A stretch of DNA of 64,000 bases from Ailurus styani (GCA_002007465.1 LNAC01000861.1:520458-584457); one strand, 5' to 3'; positions 11,491-23,431 are shown, counted from the first letter of the stretch. Numbers and translations are program-made. The notes: generated from the letters alone by a model not told the origin.

Positions 11491-13364
11491 TCAAGGGCCG
11501 GTCCTCAAGACAGGCCTTTCTTGGAAACGTTCAGTGTTTGAACTACAGGCAGGTAGATTAACCCTTTCTTTCCTGCCCGGTCACCCTCCAAGCCCTTGGC
11601 CTAGGTTATCTTAAAGCAAAACTTTCACATCTTTCTGACCATCTGTATTTGATATGGTATTTGTATATCGGATACAGCAAGAGTATCGGCATGAATACGC
11701 CTCACAACTGGAGGAGTCATCATGAAGTAGTGATAGACTTAAGATGACAAATAATCCAGCCTCTAAAGCCATTACATACATTTTCATATCTTTACACTCT
11801 TGATTACTCATTTTTTCTTTAATATACCGTTGTGGTAAACTCTCTGCAGAACTAATCAGAACAGTAGTTGCTTAGTGGTTAGCTAAATTCCAGTTTTCCC
11901 AGGTCATCCATTTTCCATTGGCATTATATCCTGAGGAGCTTTTACCTCAATCTCTTGATATATTTGATCATCAATATCAGCGTCATCACATGACTTACAT
12001 ACACAGGTCATGCGTCTTACCAAAAATGCCAGTGTGACATTGTATCACAATAGGGTTATGATACAATTCTGTTTTAATACAGAACAAATCAGTAGGAATT
12101 GCCAAGGTATTTGACATCTCTTCCCAACAGAATCAGCCTTTGCCCAATGTACCAGATATTACTGTGGATAAACATTGCTACAATTGGCACATAATTCAGT
12201 TATTTCTGGGTGCCAAATAAGTTGGGGACAAAGCCAGTCACTCTGTCCTAGTTCCCAGGCTTGTGCTGAGGCTGGTATCAATTGTGTGCTATTATATGAC
12301 AGGGCTCAGTTCCTTCCTAGGGGCAGGACACAAGTGTTACTTCGAATTGTAATTGTACCACAGTGTATGTCTTATACTGATGTATGGTTGGCATGAGTGT
12401 AGTCATAGTACATCAGCGTAAATTGCAAATGCCCTCAGAGATTTTCCATAAGTATGAAGTTCCCAAGAGTCCTATAGGTAGGCCCTCTGGGACTCAGCAG
12501 CCAAGTAGAGACGGTACGGCCTCATTCTCCCTCACCCTCCATCTTTATTAACAAGTCAAGAGGTACTGTTGAGTTGGGATACAATCCCTTTCCCAACACT
12601 GGGGCCTAACAGTATGCAGCATTAGTCCTTGAGTCTGCCGGACCCACTTCACTAAATCTTCATGGGATTTCCAGACTTACTCCCATCCTTTGCCTCCTCC
12701 TAGAAGAGAATTTCCTCTAATCAGTTAATAAATCTTTGTTTCTGAATACCACTCCTCATTAAAAGCAAATTTAGTTTGTCTCATGATGCTTAGATTGGCA
12801 CCTAAATCTCTTAAAGTTCTTCTCTGTCTTGTGGTCCAATATCATTTAATCTGTCACAGATGCTATTGCCTTTATGTACTAACTGGAGAACAGTTCGGAT
12901 ACGTGTTCTATACCCCAAAATGCTGAGTTTCCCATGCTAGGGTTAGATGGGGAGTAGTCATACCTTGATGAAATTTAGTCTGAGTATGCCATGAGGCCTT
13001 GTATAGCCTTTCTCATCTCAGTTCAGGGAGGCTTACCTTGGGAACTCACACGTACCCTGTGAAACCTGCTGTTTTATTCCCATCAGGAACCCATTATTCC
13101 TTTCTCTTCTGGCTAACAGCTTCTCACGCTTCTCATTTACAAAAACAAAGATGCTATGTATTTGTTAACAACATGCTCATACATGCAGCTGCTGTATTGT
13201 TTTCTGTTATAAGCAGGGACCTTTCTAAGCATTTGATCATCAAGGTTTATATTTTACAGTTATCAATCTGCTGGGAGTTGTACACTGCACAGTCTGATGG
13301 CCAGTGGGGAGTAGTTCCTGGAAATTCCTTCCCAAATGATGCCCTCTGTAGTATATGTAACCTG

Positions 13365-13585
13365 AAAAATGAGTCCAGGGCACCTGGGTGGCTCAGTGGG
13401 TTAAAGCCTCTGCCTTCGGCTCAGGTCATGATCTCAGGGTCCTGGGATCGAAGCCCACATGGGGCTCTCTGCTCAGCAGGGAGCCTGCTTCCTCCTCTTT
13501 CTCTCTGCCTGCCTCTCACCATACTTGTGATCTGATCTCTCTGTGTCAAATAAATAAATAAAATCTTTTTTAAAAAATGAGTCCA
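13365..13585 (+). mobile_element. CAN-SINE with perfect 13-bp TSD
   Basis: Body 13378-13572. The TSD aaaaatgagtcca is exact at 13365-13377 and 13573-13585. Near-consensus head and core. Inserted opposite in orientation to the presumed retroviral remnant. Confidence 0.95.
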
Positions 13586-14180
13586 AAGATATTGACACAT
13601 TGCCAGCATTCCACACAGTGATTAACAAGAAGTCCAATTCATCATCATGTCAAATAACCTAGGTATCTCCCAAAGCAATGCCACTCAGGTTTGCAGGATT
13701 CCATTTGACCTTCTCAGTTCCCAGAAGCAGGAATATCCTGGAAAATGTATGGCTTCACCTTTTTGAGCATCTTAAATAATTGTGCTAAGAGACCATATCA
13801 TTCCCTTACTCTGAGCCTCTCTTTAGGTACCAAGGTAATATGGGATCTCCCTCTTCGTGTAAGCCATTTATTCATTCCTCTACCCTCTGCTATTATTTCT
13901 CCTTCTCTTTCTCCATTTATCATTGTTTTTAACCTAAACTTCCTCACTTTTGAAAGGAATACATATTCAATCGCTTTGTTGGTCCACATTGTTGGTAACA
14001 ATGCGAGTCTAGCCGTTCCTCCTCCTCACCCACTCCTGTATATGACAGGGTCACATACGTCCAGAACGAGTGAGCTCTTTCAGCCACTAGAATAAATTTG
14101 CATTCATGGTCAACCCCAATGCTGTCATATAGCTCTATTAATACTACCAGGGTCTTGGAAATTTTGGCATAAAGGTTTAA

Positions 14181-14494
14181 AAGCATGCTTACAGGGCCAC
14201 TTTGTGGCTCAGTCATTAAGCGTCTGCCTTCGGCTCAGGTCATGATCCCGGGGTCCTGGGATCGAGCCCCACACCGGGTTCCCTGCTTGGTGGGAAGTCT
14301 GCTTCTCCCTCTCCCACTCCCCCTGCTTGTATTCCCTCTCTCACTGTGTCTCTCCCTGTCAAATAAACACATAAAATCTTATNGGAAGTCTGCTTCTCCC
14401 TCTCCCACTCCCCCTGCTTGTATTCCCTCTCTCACTGTGTCTCTCCCTGTCAAATAAACACATAAAATCTTTAAAAAAAAAAGTATGCTCACAG
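14181..14494 (+). mobile_element. CAN-SINE with 3' half duplicated around a single N
   Basis: Head and core at 14195-14292. The 3' 88 bases then occur twice, identically, at 14293-14380 and 14384-14471, separated by 'at' plus one N at 14383. Outer TSD aagcatgcttacag / aagtatgctcacag (14181-14194 / 14481-14494), 12 of 14. Removing one copy restores the roughly 195-bp body length of its neighbours, so the duplication looks like an assembly join. Confidence 0.93.
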
Positions 14495-14998
14495 TTTCTT
14501 GCTTAGGAATCATCCCTGCTTTGGGCAGCAGTGGCTCTAGCCTTGATCTTAGGACTATTATAACAGGTAGGTAAAAAGAAATTTGAAGTAACGTGGGGAA
14601 AAACTATATAGCTGCACCACGTCTTCTCCCAATTCTCTTCCCTACATCAACCAGTAGAGGAATCTGTTGAGGAGGAACTTTTCCTCGGCACTCACATGTT
14701 GAGTGTGAGCCCCCACTCATGAAACCATGTAAGCCACACCCTCATACTTTCATCTCCTTTCATTTGAGCAAGAAAAGTTTCAATTACCCATTCCCATTCT
14801 CTAAGAAACCACTTACTCTGAGGATGAGATGTACTATGTGTAAATATGACACGTTATCCTATTTTCCATTTCTGGACACTGCGGCCTGGACACTGTAGCC
14901 AAAACGTGTTTCTTTGTTTGAATGTAACTTGGCTGTCCAAATCAGTACAGTACCTTCAGTTCGTTTTTTGTTTTGTTTTGTTTTTTAGCATTTTGAGC

Positions 14999-15326
14999 AT
15001 TCGTGTATGGACTGAATTATATCCTCCCCAAATTCATATATTGAATCCCTAATCTCCCAACTATATTTCAAGAAAAGAGCTTTGAGGAGATAATTAAAGT
15101 TAAATGAGGTTATATGGGGTCCTAATCTGGTGGAACTGGTGTCCTTGCAAGAAGAGAAGAAACAAAAGCTCTCTCTCTCTCTCTCTGTCTCTCTCCGCAT
15201 GCACAAAGAGAAAAGGCATGTTAAGATANGAAAAGAGCTTTGAGGAGATAATTAAAGTTAAATGAGGTTATATGGGGTCCTAATCTGGTGGGACTGGTGT
15301 CCTTGCAAGAAGAGAAGAAACAAAAG

Positions 15327-15357
<31 letters not shown>

Positions 15358-15565
15358 CACATGCGCAAAGAGAAAAGGCATGTTAAGATACAACAAAAAG
15401 GCAGGTTTCTGCAAGCCAGAAAGAAAACTTTCACCAGAAACCAACCCTGCTGGCACCTTGATCTTACACTTGCAGCTTCCCAAATGGTGAGGAAACTGAA
15501 TGTTGTGAAAGCTACCCAGTCTGAGGCATTTTGCAATGTCAGCCGCAGCTGACTAATACAATTTG
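14999..15565 (+). mobile_element. MaLR (MLT1-type) solitary LTR, partly duplicated
   Basis: Begins tgtatggactgaattatatc and ends 'agctgactaataca'. In between lie 'aattcatatattgaatccct', 'ggtgtccttgcaagaagaga', 'ccctgctggcaccttgatct' and 'acccagtctgaggcattttg', the MLT1-type order. A 5-bp TSD attcg / atttg (14999-15003 / 15561-15565, one mismatch) supports an LTR insertion. It lies opposite in orientation inside the retroviral pol remnant. An internal 157/161-bp segment is repeated around a single N at 15229. Confidence 0.8.
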
Positions 15566-16968
15566 CTTCTATCACTGGGTATGCAAAGTCTTGTCCAGAA
15601 CAAATGTCTGTGTACTGTCAGGGCCCATTTCTAGACTCCTAGTGCTTTCCGTAGCGCTCCAGTGACATCCTTGTACCAGCCCTGTGTGGGGCCTCTGCCC
15701 TGGTGAATCTGCCCCATAGTTGTCTTCAATTTCTGTCTCCTTCGCTAGTATTTGGGCCTTACTCGGAAGGTGCAGGAGGCATATAACAATGAGCAGCCCA
15801 TCTCAATATTGCTGAAGCTCCTTCATTTCCACTCACCTCATGGACCCATGTAGTCACCTGAGGTGAACTCAGCAGGATATCCATTTACTGGTTCCAATAT
15901 CCTTCCAATCCTGGAAAGGGATTCTTCTAATAGGCAGCCACAGGTTCTACTCTAACGTGTCTCTCATATTCCCAAAGTGGTTTACATTCAGGCCTGTGAC
16001 CCAACAGGCACACCCATCTGTTTGACCATATGGCCGGATCATTGGCCATCACTAGTAAGTCTGTATGCACCCAAACATTAGGACTTTTCCTGTTCAATTC
16101 TCCCATCACCACAAGGAAAACAACATGCCATCCAGACCATTGGCTTGGTTTGTCCTTGCCTTCTTCAATCAGAATTTTTCCATCAGCCCTTTGTACTGTG
16201 GCAACTTTTTGAAAAGGATGCTGTCCACAAACCAACTAATTTTTTACTGGTCAATTAAGAGTTGTTACTAGTGCACAGCCTGGGTGATAATGGGATCTGG
16301 ACATCCCTCAGGTGATTCTAAAGTCAACCCTAGAGGGAAAAAAGCTGCCCATTCATGAACACTCCTGGGTACCACCTCACATTTTTTCAGTAGGATATTC
16401 CTATATAAACCATTTACATTTTATTATGCGACTCTTCTTGGCACTGCTTTCCTTATTATAGTATTTTTTGGACATTACCCAAAACATTATGGGTATTTTA
16501 GATTTCAAGATTATTTTATGGCCTTCAGTCATATGGGCAGTTTCAGTTAAGGCCCAATAATGAACCATTGTCTCTCAAATGGTATGTATCACATGTGAAA
16601 ATATCCTTGTCCAAAATCCTAGTGGTCACTGCTGGGCAGCCCTCATAGGCTTTTGCCATAAGCTCTGATCAACAGAAGTGCAAGTTGAAGATTCTTCCAA
16701 ACTAATTTGAGTGTGGATAATAAGGGCCCAAAGGAATTCAATGAACCACCACTCTTTGCAGTTCTGATATAGGCTGCTGTTTTTCAGTTCCCCATTCAAG
16801 TCACGGTCTCCTGTGAGGTAGTTTTATGGATAAGAGGCTGCAAATTCCCACATGTCCTCCCCAGTCCGAACAACCCTACCAAGTACTGTGCTTCTTGCTT
16901 AGTTCCAGGGGTAGGCAATGACAGCAGTTTATTTCTGGTTGCCTGGAATTCCTGTCATGGATGGCTTC
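15566..16968 (-). pseudogene. Decayed retroviral pol (RT connection, RNase H, integrase start)
   Basis: On the minus strand, conceptual reading in shifting frames resembles endogenous retrovirus pol. Around 16420-16500 the short motif IKCKWFI sits in the RT-RNase H connection. At 15927-16235 a 102-codon open stretch has the look of retroviral RNase H, including the HTDLLVMAND segment, where the usual catalytic-context D is followed by diverged residues. At 15570-15800 the reading suggests the front of integrase. There are many stops and frameshifts and no intact ORF, so it is inactive. Family assignment (ERVL-like or other) is uncertain. It is bounded to the left by the MaLR insertion and to the right by the assembly gap. 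Confidence 0.6.
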
Positions 16969-17616
16969 NNNNNNNNNNNNNNNNNNNNNNNNNNNNNNNN
17001 NNNNNNNNNNNNNNNNNNNNNNNNNNNNNNNNNNNNNNNNNNNNNNNNNNNNNNNNNNNNNNNNNNNNNNNNNNNNNNNNNNNNNNNNNNNNNNNNNNNN
17101 NNNNNNNNNNNNNNNNNNNNNNNNNNNNNNNNNNNNNNNNNNNNNNNNNNNNNNNNNNNNNNNNNNNNNNNNNNNNNNNNNNNNNNNNNNNNNNNNNNNN
17201 NNNNNNNNNNNNNNNNNNNNNNNNNNNNNNNNNNNNNNNNNNNNNNNNNNNNNNNNNNNNNNNNNNNNNNNNNNNNNNNNNNNNNNNNNNNNNNNNNNNN
17301 NNNNNNNNNNNNNNNNNNNNNNNNNNNNNNNNNNNNNNNNNNNNNNNNNNNNNNNNNNNNNNNNNNNNNNNNNNNNNNNNNNNNNNNNNNNNNNNNNNNN
17401 NNNNNNNNNNNNNNNNNNNNNNNNNNNNNNNNNNNNNNNNNNNNNNNNNNNNNNNNNNNNNNNNNNNNNNNNNNNNNNNNNNNNNNNNNNNNNNNNNNNN
17501 NNNNNNNNNNNNNNNNNNNNNNNNNNNNNNNNNNNNNNNNNNNNNNNNNNNNNNNNNNNNNNNNNNNNNNNNNNNNNNNNNNNNNNNNNNNNNNNNNNNN
17601 NNNNNNNNNNNNNNNN
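16969..17616. other. Assembly gap (648 Ns)
   Basis: An unbroken run of N inside the retroviral remnant. The long X-filled ORFs spanning it are artefacts of translating N. Confidence 1.
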
Positions 17617-17740
17617 GTACAACATGGCCCAAAGCCTCACATTCAAACACATTCTTATCAGGCAGAATATTCCAAGGGCTAAAGCTTGTCTCCTAGGAGT
17701 CAACTAAGGATTGGTCTTAAGACAGAACTTTTTGGGGGGA
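17617..17740 (-). pseudogene. Likely continuation of retroviral pol beyond gap
   Basis: A short segment right of the gap, open on the minus strand for about 29 codons before it meets unrelated sequence. It is assigned to the element by adjacency. The 5' LTR of the element is not seen. Confidence 0.3.
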
Positions 17741-17794
17741 ATTGCAGGGTAGGGCAATCTAGGCCCGTGTTGATAGCCCTTTTCTACACACCTT

Positions 17795-19440
17795 CAAGTC
17801 TTAGTTTTTGGACAATTTTTTATAATGAAAGGGTGTTGGGTTTTGTGAAATGCTTTTTCTGTACCGAATGAGAGGATAATGTGCTTTCTCCCCCTCTCCC
17901 ATTATATTTTTATGGTGGGTTATAGTCATTGATTTTCACATGTTGAGATATCTTATGTTCCTCAGATAAATCCCATTTGTCATGGTATATTTACTTTAAT
18001 GTGATGCTGGATTTGGTTTTCTATTATTTTGTTGAAGTTTTGGGATGTATATTTATTAGGCATACATAGTTCTGTAGTTTTCTTATGATGTTAGTGTATC
18101 ACTTTAGTATCAGGTTCATACTGGTCTCATAAAAAAGAGTTAGGAAGTATTCCCTCCTCTTCTATTTTTTGGAAGAAATTGAGAAATACTGGTGTTAATT
18201 CTTTTTAAATATTTGGTAGAATTTACCAGTAAGCCATCTGGCCCTAAGATTTTCTTTGTTTGAGCTTTTTGATCATCGAATTAATCTTTTTCCTTGTTAT
18301 AAGTTTATTCATATTTTCTGTTTCTTCTCGAGTCAATTTTGGTTGTTTGTGCTTTTCTAAGAATTCACCCTTTTCTTTCTTTTTTGGATATAACTATTCA
18401 AGTATTTTCTTAAAATTATTTTTATTTATGTAAGTTCATTTGTAATATACCTACTTTTATTCCTGATTTTAGTAATTTGAGTCTTCTCTCTTTTTTTCCT
18501 TGGTCATTGTATTTAGAGTTTTGTCAGTTTTGTTGATCTCAAAAACTTTTTTTTTGTTTTATTTATTCTTCCTAATTTTTCTGCTCTCTATTTCAGTTAT
18601 GTCCATTTCAATCCTTATTATTATTATTTTCTTTCTCTTTGCTTTGTTAAATAAAGTTCTTCTTTTTCTAATTTCAGAAGGTAAAACTTTAGATTCTTAA
18701 TCTGTGGTCGCTTTCTTTTTTAATATAGGTGTTTATAGCTATAAATGTCCCCCTGAGCATTGATTTTTCTACATTCCCTGATTTTTAGTATGCAATATTT
18801 TTGTTTCCATTTATTTCAGAGTATTTCCTAATTTATCTTGTCATTTCTTCTTTGATTCATTGGTTATTTAAAATTGAATTGCTTAATTTCCACATACTCG
18901 TGAATTTTCCAGATTTCTTTTGGCTATGGATTTCTAACTTCATCCTACTGGGGTCAGAGAGGATACTTTACATGATTTTAATCTTTTCAAATTTATTGAG
19001 ACTTGTTTTGTGATGTAGTCTATAGTTTATCCTGGGAAATGGTCCATATGTACTCAAGAAGAATATGTATCTTCTGTTGTTGAGGGAAGTATTCTACATC
19101 AACATCTATTAAATCTAGCTGGTTTATAGCATTATCCTAGTCCTCAATTTCCTTGCTTATCTTCTGTCTAGTTGTTCTGTTCATTATTGAAAGTGGGGAA
19201 TTGAAATTTCCACCTATTGTTGTTAAACTACTTATTTCTCCCCTCAACTGTATCACTATTTGATTCATATATTTCTGGGCTTTGTTGTTAGGTACATATA
19301 CATTTATAATTTTTATATATTCGTATAACTTATTTATTAATATATTCTTTATTGGTGTTTATTCATTATATATATAAAGCCATCAATTCAGATTTATACC
19401 TATTGTTTTGTGTAGTTGTCTTTTTAAATCATACACACAA
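17795..19440 (-). mobile_element. L1 ORF2 fragment, antisense (about 1.6 kb)
   Basis: Forward-strand landmarks are the usual antisense L1 ORF2 ones in order: 'gaaatgctttttctgtac', 'atgctggatttggttttcta', 'ctggtctcataaaaaagagt', 'aagccatctggccctaagat', 'tttgttgatctcaaaaac', 'tgattcattggttatttaaa', 'attgaaagtggggaattgaa'. Reading 5'-3' on the minus strand this spans the inter-domain region into reverse transcriptase. It is riddled with stops, lacks ORF1 and the 3' end, and is therefore dead. Old (L1M-like) by divergence. Confidence 0.85.
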
Positions 19441-19747
19441 AAAACAAATTATATCCCAAATATATATATTATATATAATCTAATACGGATCCAGTAATTG
19501 CAATATAAAGGGTATGCCAAGGTAGTGGAAAATTTCAGATGGTGGATAATGAGATTGATCTGGGTTACTTAGAAGTCATCTATAGGCAACTAAATAATGA
19601 TATCAGAACCTGACAGGATATGAGGCAAAATAAGATTTAGAGTGAGAAATAGGTCCACTTAAAAGTTTAAGATGAGACATGAAAAAAGAGTAGTAATTAT
19701 TCAATTAATTCATCTATTTTTTCAATCATCTTATTAATCAATCATCA
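19441..19747. other. No feature recognised
   Basis: AT-rich, with a short (TA)-rich patch at about 19459-19481 and no element signature. Confidence 0.45.
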
Positions 19748-19905
19748 ATTATTTGAATAAAAACTATTTACCAAGCCTATGCTACATTCTGCTCTAGGTA
19801 TTATGGATATTATACTAAGCACAGTAACCATAACCATATGTTAATGATGCTTTCAGTCTGGTGGGAAAAACATATTTAAAAGAAACCGTAAAATATAAAA
19901 TTGTA
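19748..19905 (-). mobile_element. L2 fragment, minus strand
   Basis: 'aactatttaccaagcctatg', 'tacattctgctctaggtatt' and 'ctttcagtctggtgggaaaa' match the reverse complement of the L2 3' end ('tttattgagtgcctactatg...cagtctagtgggg'). Ancient and diverged. Confidence 0.55.
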
Positions 19906-20349
19906 AATTGTAATAAATATAAAAGAATAAGCTACTATGAGAAAGAACCATAGGTGGGCCAAATTTGGTGAAGGAGTGGAAAATGCTTAAGGAAGAAGAA
20001 GCTAATACATAAAAGATGAAGAAAGTTTCACCTGGCAAAAAGCAGAACATTCCAACCAGGAGGAATAGGATGCACTATTCTTATGTAATTGCTGATGCTT
20101 GATGGTTTATAAGACTGGGAAGGAAATGTAGCTAAGTTCTGGTCTTAGCTAGGTCAATCCTTAGTAAGAATTACTAAAATTAGTAAGTAATTATGTCAGC
20201 TAAGTAAATCATGTCTGTAAGTAAATAGGATCCAAATTTGGGTAACTAATTAATATTACATATTAAGAAAGACATGTCATGACCCAAAGTCTTACAAATA
20301 CTTAGGGATCATTCTTAATACCTACAATTTGAAATCTCTTCACTGGCAA

Positions 20350-20560
20350 AGCCAATGCCAGTTTTAGTGTCCTTAGCATCATTTAAGAATCCTTTAATTC
20401 ATTCCTGCCATTTCCCTCAACCTTTCTTCTTTGGGACCATTCAAAGCCATTATCACTCTTCCCATTGCGTCTATCGACTCTTCTTTCCTTCACACCTCTT
20501 AACAAATGTGTCCTGTATTTTCGTCAAGAAAACTTGATCCACCTGGCTTTAACCATCTCA
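20350..20560 (+). mobile_element. Possible L2-like fragment
   Basis: Pyrimidine-rich text with 'tcattcctgccatttccctc' and 'accattcaaagccattatca' resembles the upstream portion of L2 3' ends. Low similarity, tentative. Confidence 0.3.
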
Positions 20561-20799
20561 AACACACACAAACTCCTTTTACAAACTAATATCACATTTC
20601 CCCACATTTTTCCTCTTTCTTCAAGATTCAAAGTGTAAATTAGGTCTCTTTCAATTTAGGACTACCTCTTCCACCATACTTTTAATGACATACCCTCTCC
20701 TTATCTAGAATATGATAAAATCAGTTAACCCCTCATCTTTCACACATAATAGTATCTTTTTTCCGCTGAATTTTTCTTTCAACCTGAGAAGTTATCAAA

Positions 20800-20968
20800 C
20801 TTTTCTATTTATTTATTTTATTTTATTTTTTCAGTGTTCCAAGATTCATTGTTTATGCACCACATCCAGTGGAATATTACACCGCCATTAGAGAGGAAGA
20901 ACACCCAACTTTTGTATCAACATGGATGGGACTGAAGGAGATTAGGCTGAGTGAAGCTTTTCTATTTA
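20800..20968 (-). mobile_element. 5'-inverted (twin-primed) L1 insertion
   Basis: Body 20812-20956 (145 bp) between exact 12-bp TSDs cttttctattta (20800-20811 and 20957-20968). The left part is a T-rich tail complement followed by antisense L1 3' terminus ('agattcattgtttatgcacc'). The right part is sense-oriented L1 3'-region sequence ('ggaatattacaccgccatta', 'caacatggatgggactgaag'). Opposite orientations within one TSD-bounded unit are the hallmark of twin priming. Confidence 0.8.
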
Positions 20969-22595
20969 GAAAGAAACCACATTGGTCCCTTCTCATCCTA
21001 CCAACTGCCCTGTCTTTTTCCTTTCCTTCCTAGTCAAATTCCATTGCCTTATTCTGATTATAAAAATATATAAATCTATGTTTAGTGCATACTACATAAA
21101 AAGACAAAAAGGATCACAAAAAATAAAACTAAAGTTACCCACAAGTTCTTTCTCCATTTATACTTTTACTCAAGGTTTTCTGAAATAGTGGACACTTGCT
21201 GTCATATCTGTGTTTCCAGAATAATATCTTAGTTATCTTTTGGTGAATATCTACTAGGTGCTCAGAATATGTAGAATCAAGGTGAAATATTTTTGTTTTC
21301 TAATCTTCTTCTGGACTTTCTGTATTTTGAAATTGACTTCTCTGTCTAAACTCACCTCAGTGTCCATTCTAAAGGGCCCAGCATGTTTCAAGGGAAAAAT
21401 AATAACTTTGAGGAGATCTAATTAGTGGCACAGGCAGCAATAAAGTTCTAATGACTACCCGTGGAAGGCTTCGACCTAAATTGTGATATTTACAGGGGTT
21501 GTCCTTGATCAACTTCCTTCACCTTTTGATGTGTCTCCACCATTGCAGCCCCTCCCCAGAATCTGGATTTTCAGGCAGTGCAGACTCCATCTTCCCCAGC
21601 TGAGAGCATGATTCTGCTAACTGTGGTACAGGAATTTCTTTACCTCCTCAGTCCAGTCAACATACGCACATCCCCTGATTCAGTCCCTCAGCACTCTCAA
21701 TGAACTTAGGCAGATTTACCAAAAATAAAGAGAAAATACAGTAAATGTTTCTTACAGTGTTTAATTTGATGCTTTCATCCAACACCATAACAATCTAGCT
21801 CAATAATTTGTCCATGTCTTTGGAAGCTCCCCACACATACACCCACAAATTCTAAAGAGAGAAAATTTTATCTGGAAATTTCTTATTAATGACATTCTTA
21901 TAAGATGGGTTTCTGTCATAGGTCTTGAGGCAACTAATTAATAATTAAGAAGAAATGGAACATTTTAAAATCTGCTCTTAAATATCACTCTATTGCCAAG
22001 AGCAGTGTCTCATGTGGACTAAGAACATTTAGACAGACCCAGCAAGGGTTTGTGAGTGGGCAGAATCAATTCAAGATCCATTCCATCACCTGAATGTAGC
22101 TCCGATTGCCATATCTACTACACTTCTGCTATCTCCTCACTTAATTAAGGCAGCAGTGGGAGGACAGGAATGTAGGCACTGTGGGAATGCCCAGGAATGG
22201 CCTTCTAAAGACAGTTCATCTCACCCCTTTTTCAGTAGCCAGTGGATAAGCCATTTATGTTCTGTCAACAAAATAAGTCCAGGTAGCCAGCCCAAAGAAA
22301 GAAATGTCTTTCAGATGAATGATGGATCCTTAAGTTGAAAAAGAAAAGAAAAGAAATCCAGGGCAAGTGACTCTTAGAGTAAAAATCATTGCCAGCAAAT
22401 TCTGTACCAGGCAGCGGGAACTCAGCCACTATAACAGATTCCAGTTGTAAAAGGGTGACTGATAAGGATATTGGAAGTCCTCAGTCTAAAGACACCTAGG
22501 CAATAAGAAAATCAGAAGGGTGTGCCATGGAGAGTAAGAGCTACTGAACAGATAGATAGAGGTGCTCAAAAGGCCCCATACAATCACACCCAGTT
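20969..22595. other. No feature recognised
   Basis: Unique-looking AT-rich sequence. A short A-rich stretch with aaaag units sits at about 22337-22356. No coding or repeat signature supported. Confidence 0.4.
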
Positions 22596-22740
22596 AAATC
22601 AGCAAATATTTACTGAGCCTATAGGGTTAGAGAAATAGACTGGGGGTAAAAGAAGGATCTCATGGAGTCTTAATTCTTTAGATGATATTAGTCAGCTTAG
22701 CAGGGCAAGATATAAAGAGCCAAAAATATTAAATAACAGT
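22596..22740 (-). mobile_element. Possible L2 fragment, minus strand
   Basis: 'cagcaaatatttactgagcc' and 'aggatctcatggagtcttaa' fit the antisense L2 3' end. Weakly preserved. Confidence 0.4.
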
Positions 22741-23431
22741 GTAAAAATCTCATTTATTAAGGCAAAGTGCTAAGATATTTTAAAAACTAGGACATGGTTA
22801 AATGGTTTGGTTTTGAATCAAAATGGAATTTTTAGACTGAACCTTTAATTTCACCAATAATTTCAGTAAGAATTATTACTAATAGGAAAAATGATAAATT
22901 GATTATGAAAGTGGTTTTGGTTCATGCTACTGGGTACCATGCATGCATTCTGTAGCATTTTTAAAAATCAGATCTTGGAATGCCTGTAACAACACTTCCT
23001 AATTCCTCCTTCTTCTTAGAATTACTTTTTTCAGAGTTTTTCTGAAATAGGTCACAGTGAGAATGTCTTATCTATCTGACCATTCCCCAGGGCTGTCTAC
23101 AGACAGGTGGCACCCGGGCTTTCACAGCCTGGCTTAGCAAGGATGTTTCCTGCCAAGCTTACTGCAAGGTTCACTTTGGTTGTGTCTCCATGACAACACC
23201 CCAGTCTGGGGGACACTCCATCAATTAGCCAGTTGCTATACTTCCATAATGCACAATGACCTATGTGAATAGCTTCCCTGTTCATTTGATTGCAATGACC
23301 TGGTATAGGCTTACATATAGTACTTATTTTTGAGGTAAATGGGTTTGTACCATATCATGCCAATAGAATAGCTTTCTTTGTTCGCCAGTGAACTAGTTGT
23401 TAGCTGTGAACATACCACTTATGTGGAAATT

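Larger units (their letters stand above)
11600..14998 (-). pseudogene. Probable 3' part of decayed endogenous retrovirus
   Basis: Read on the minus strand this stretch lies downstream of the recognisable pol fragment at 15566-17740, where the rest of integrase and any env would be expected. Several short minus-strand ORFs occur (66 codons at 11611-11811, 90 at 13944-14216), but none is recognisable and all are bounded by stops. SINEs at 13378 and 14195 interrupt it. I assign it to the retroviral element only by position; part may be unrelated sequence. Confidence 0.3.

Noticed and set aside
13400..13540. Recurring peptide pattern (SAQVMI-GSWDR-PH type) in several ORFs across the window
   Set aside because: It is the conceptual translation of the CAN-SINE core (gctcaggtcatgatc...gtcctgggatcga), not a protein family.
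16876..17707. Long ORFs of 231-275 codons on both strands
   Set aside because: They are created by translating the 648-base N gap. The real sequence contributes fewer than 60 codons in total.
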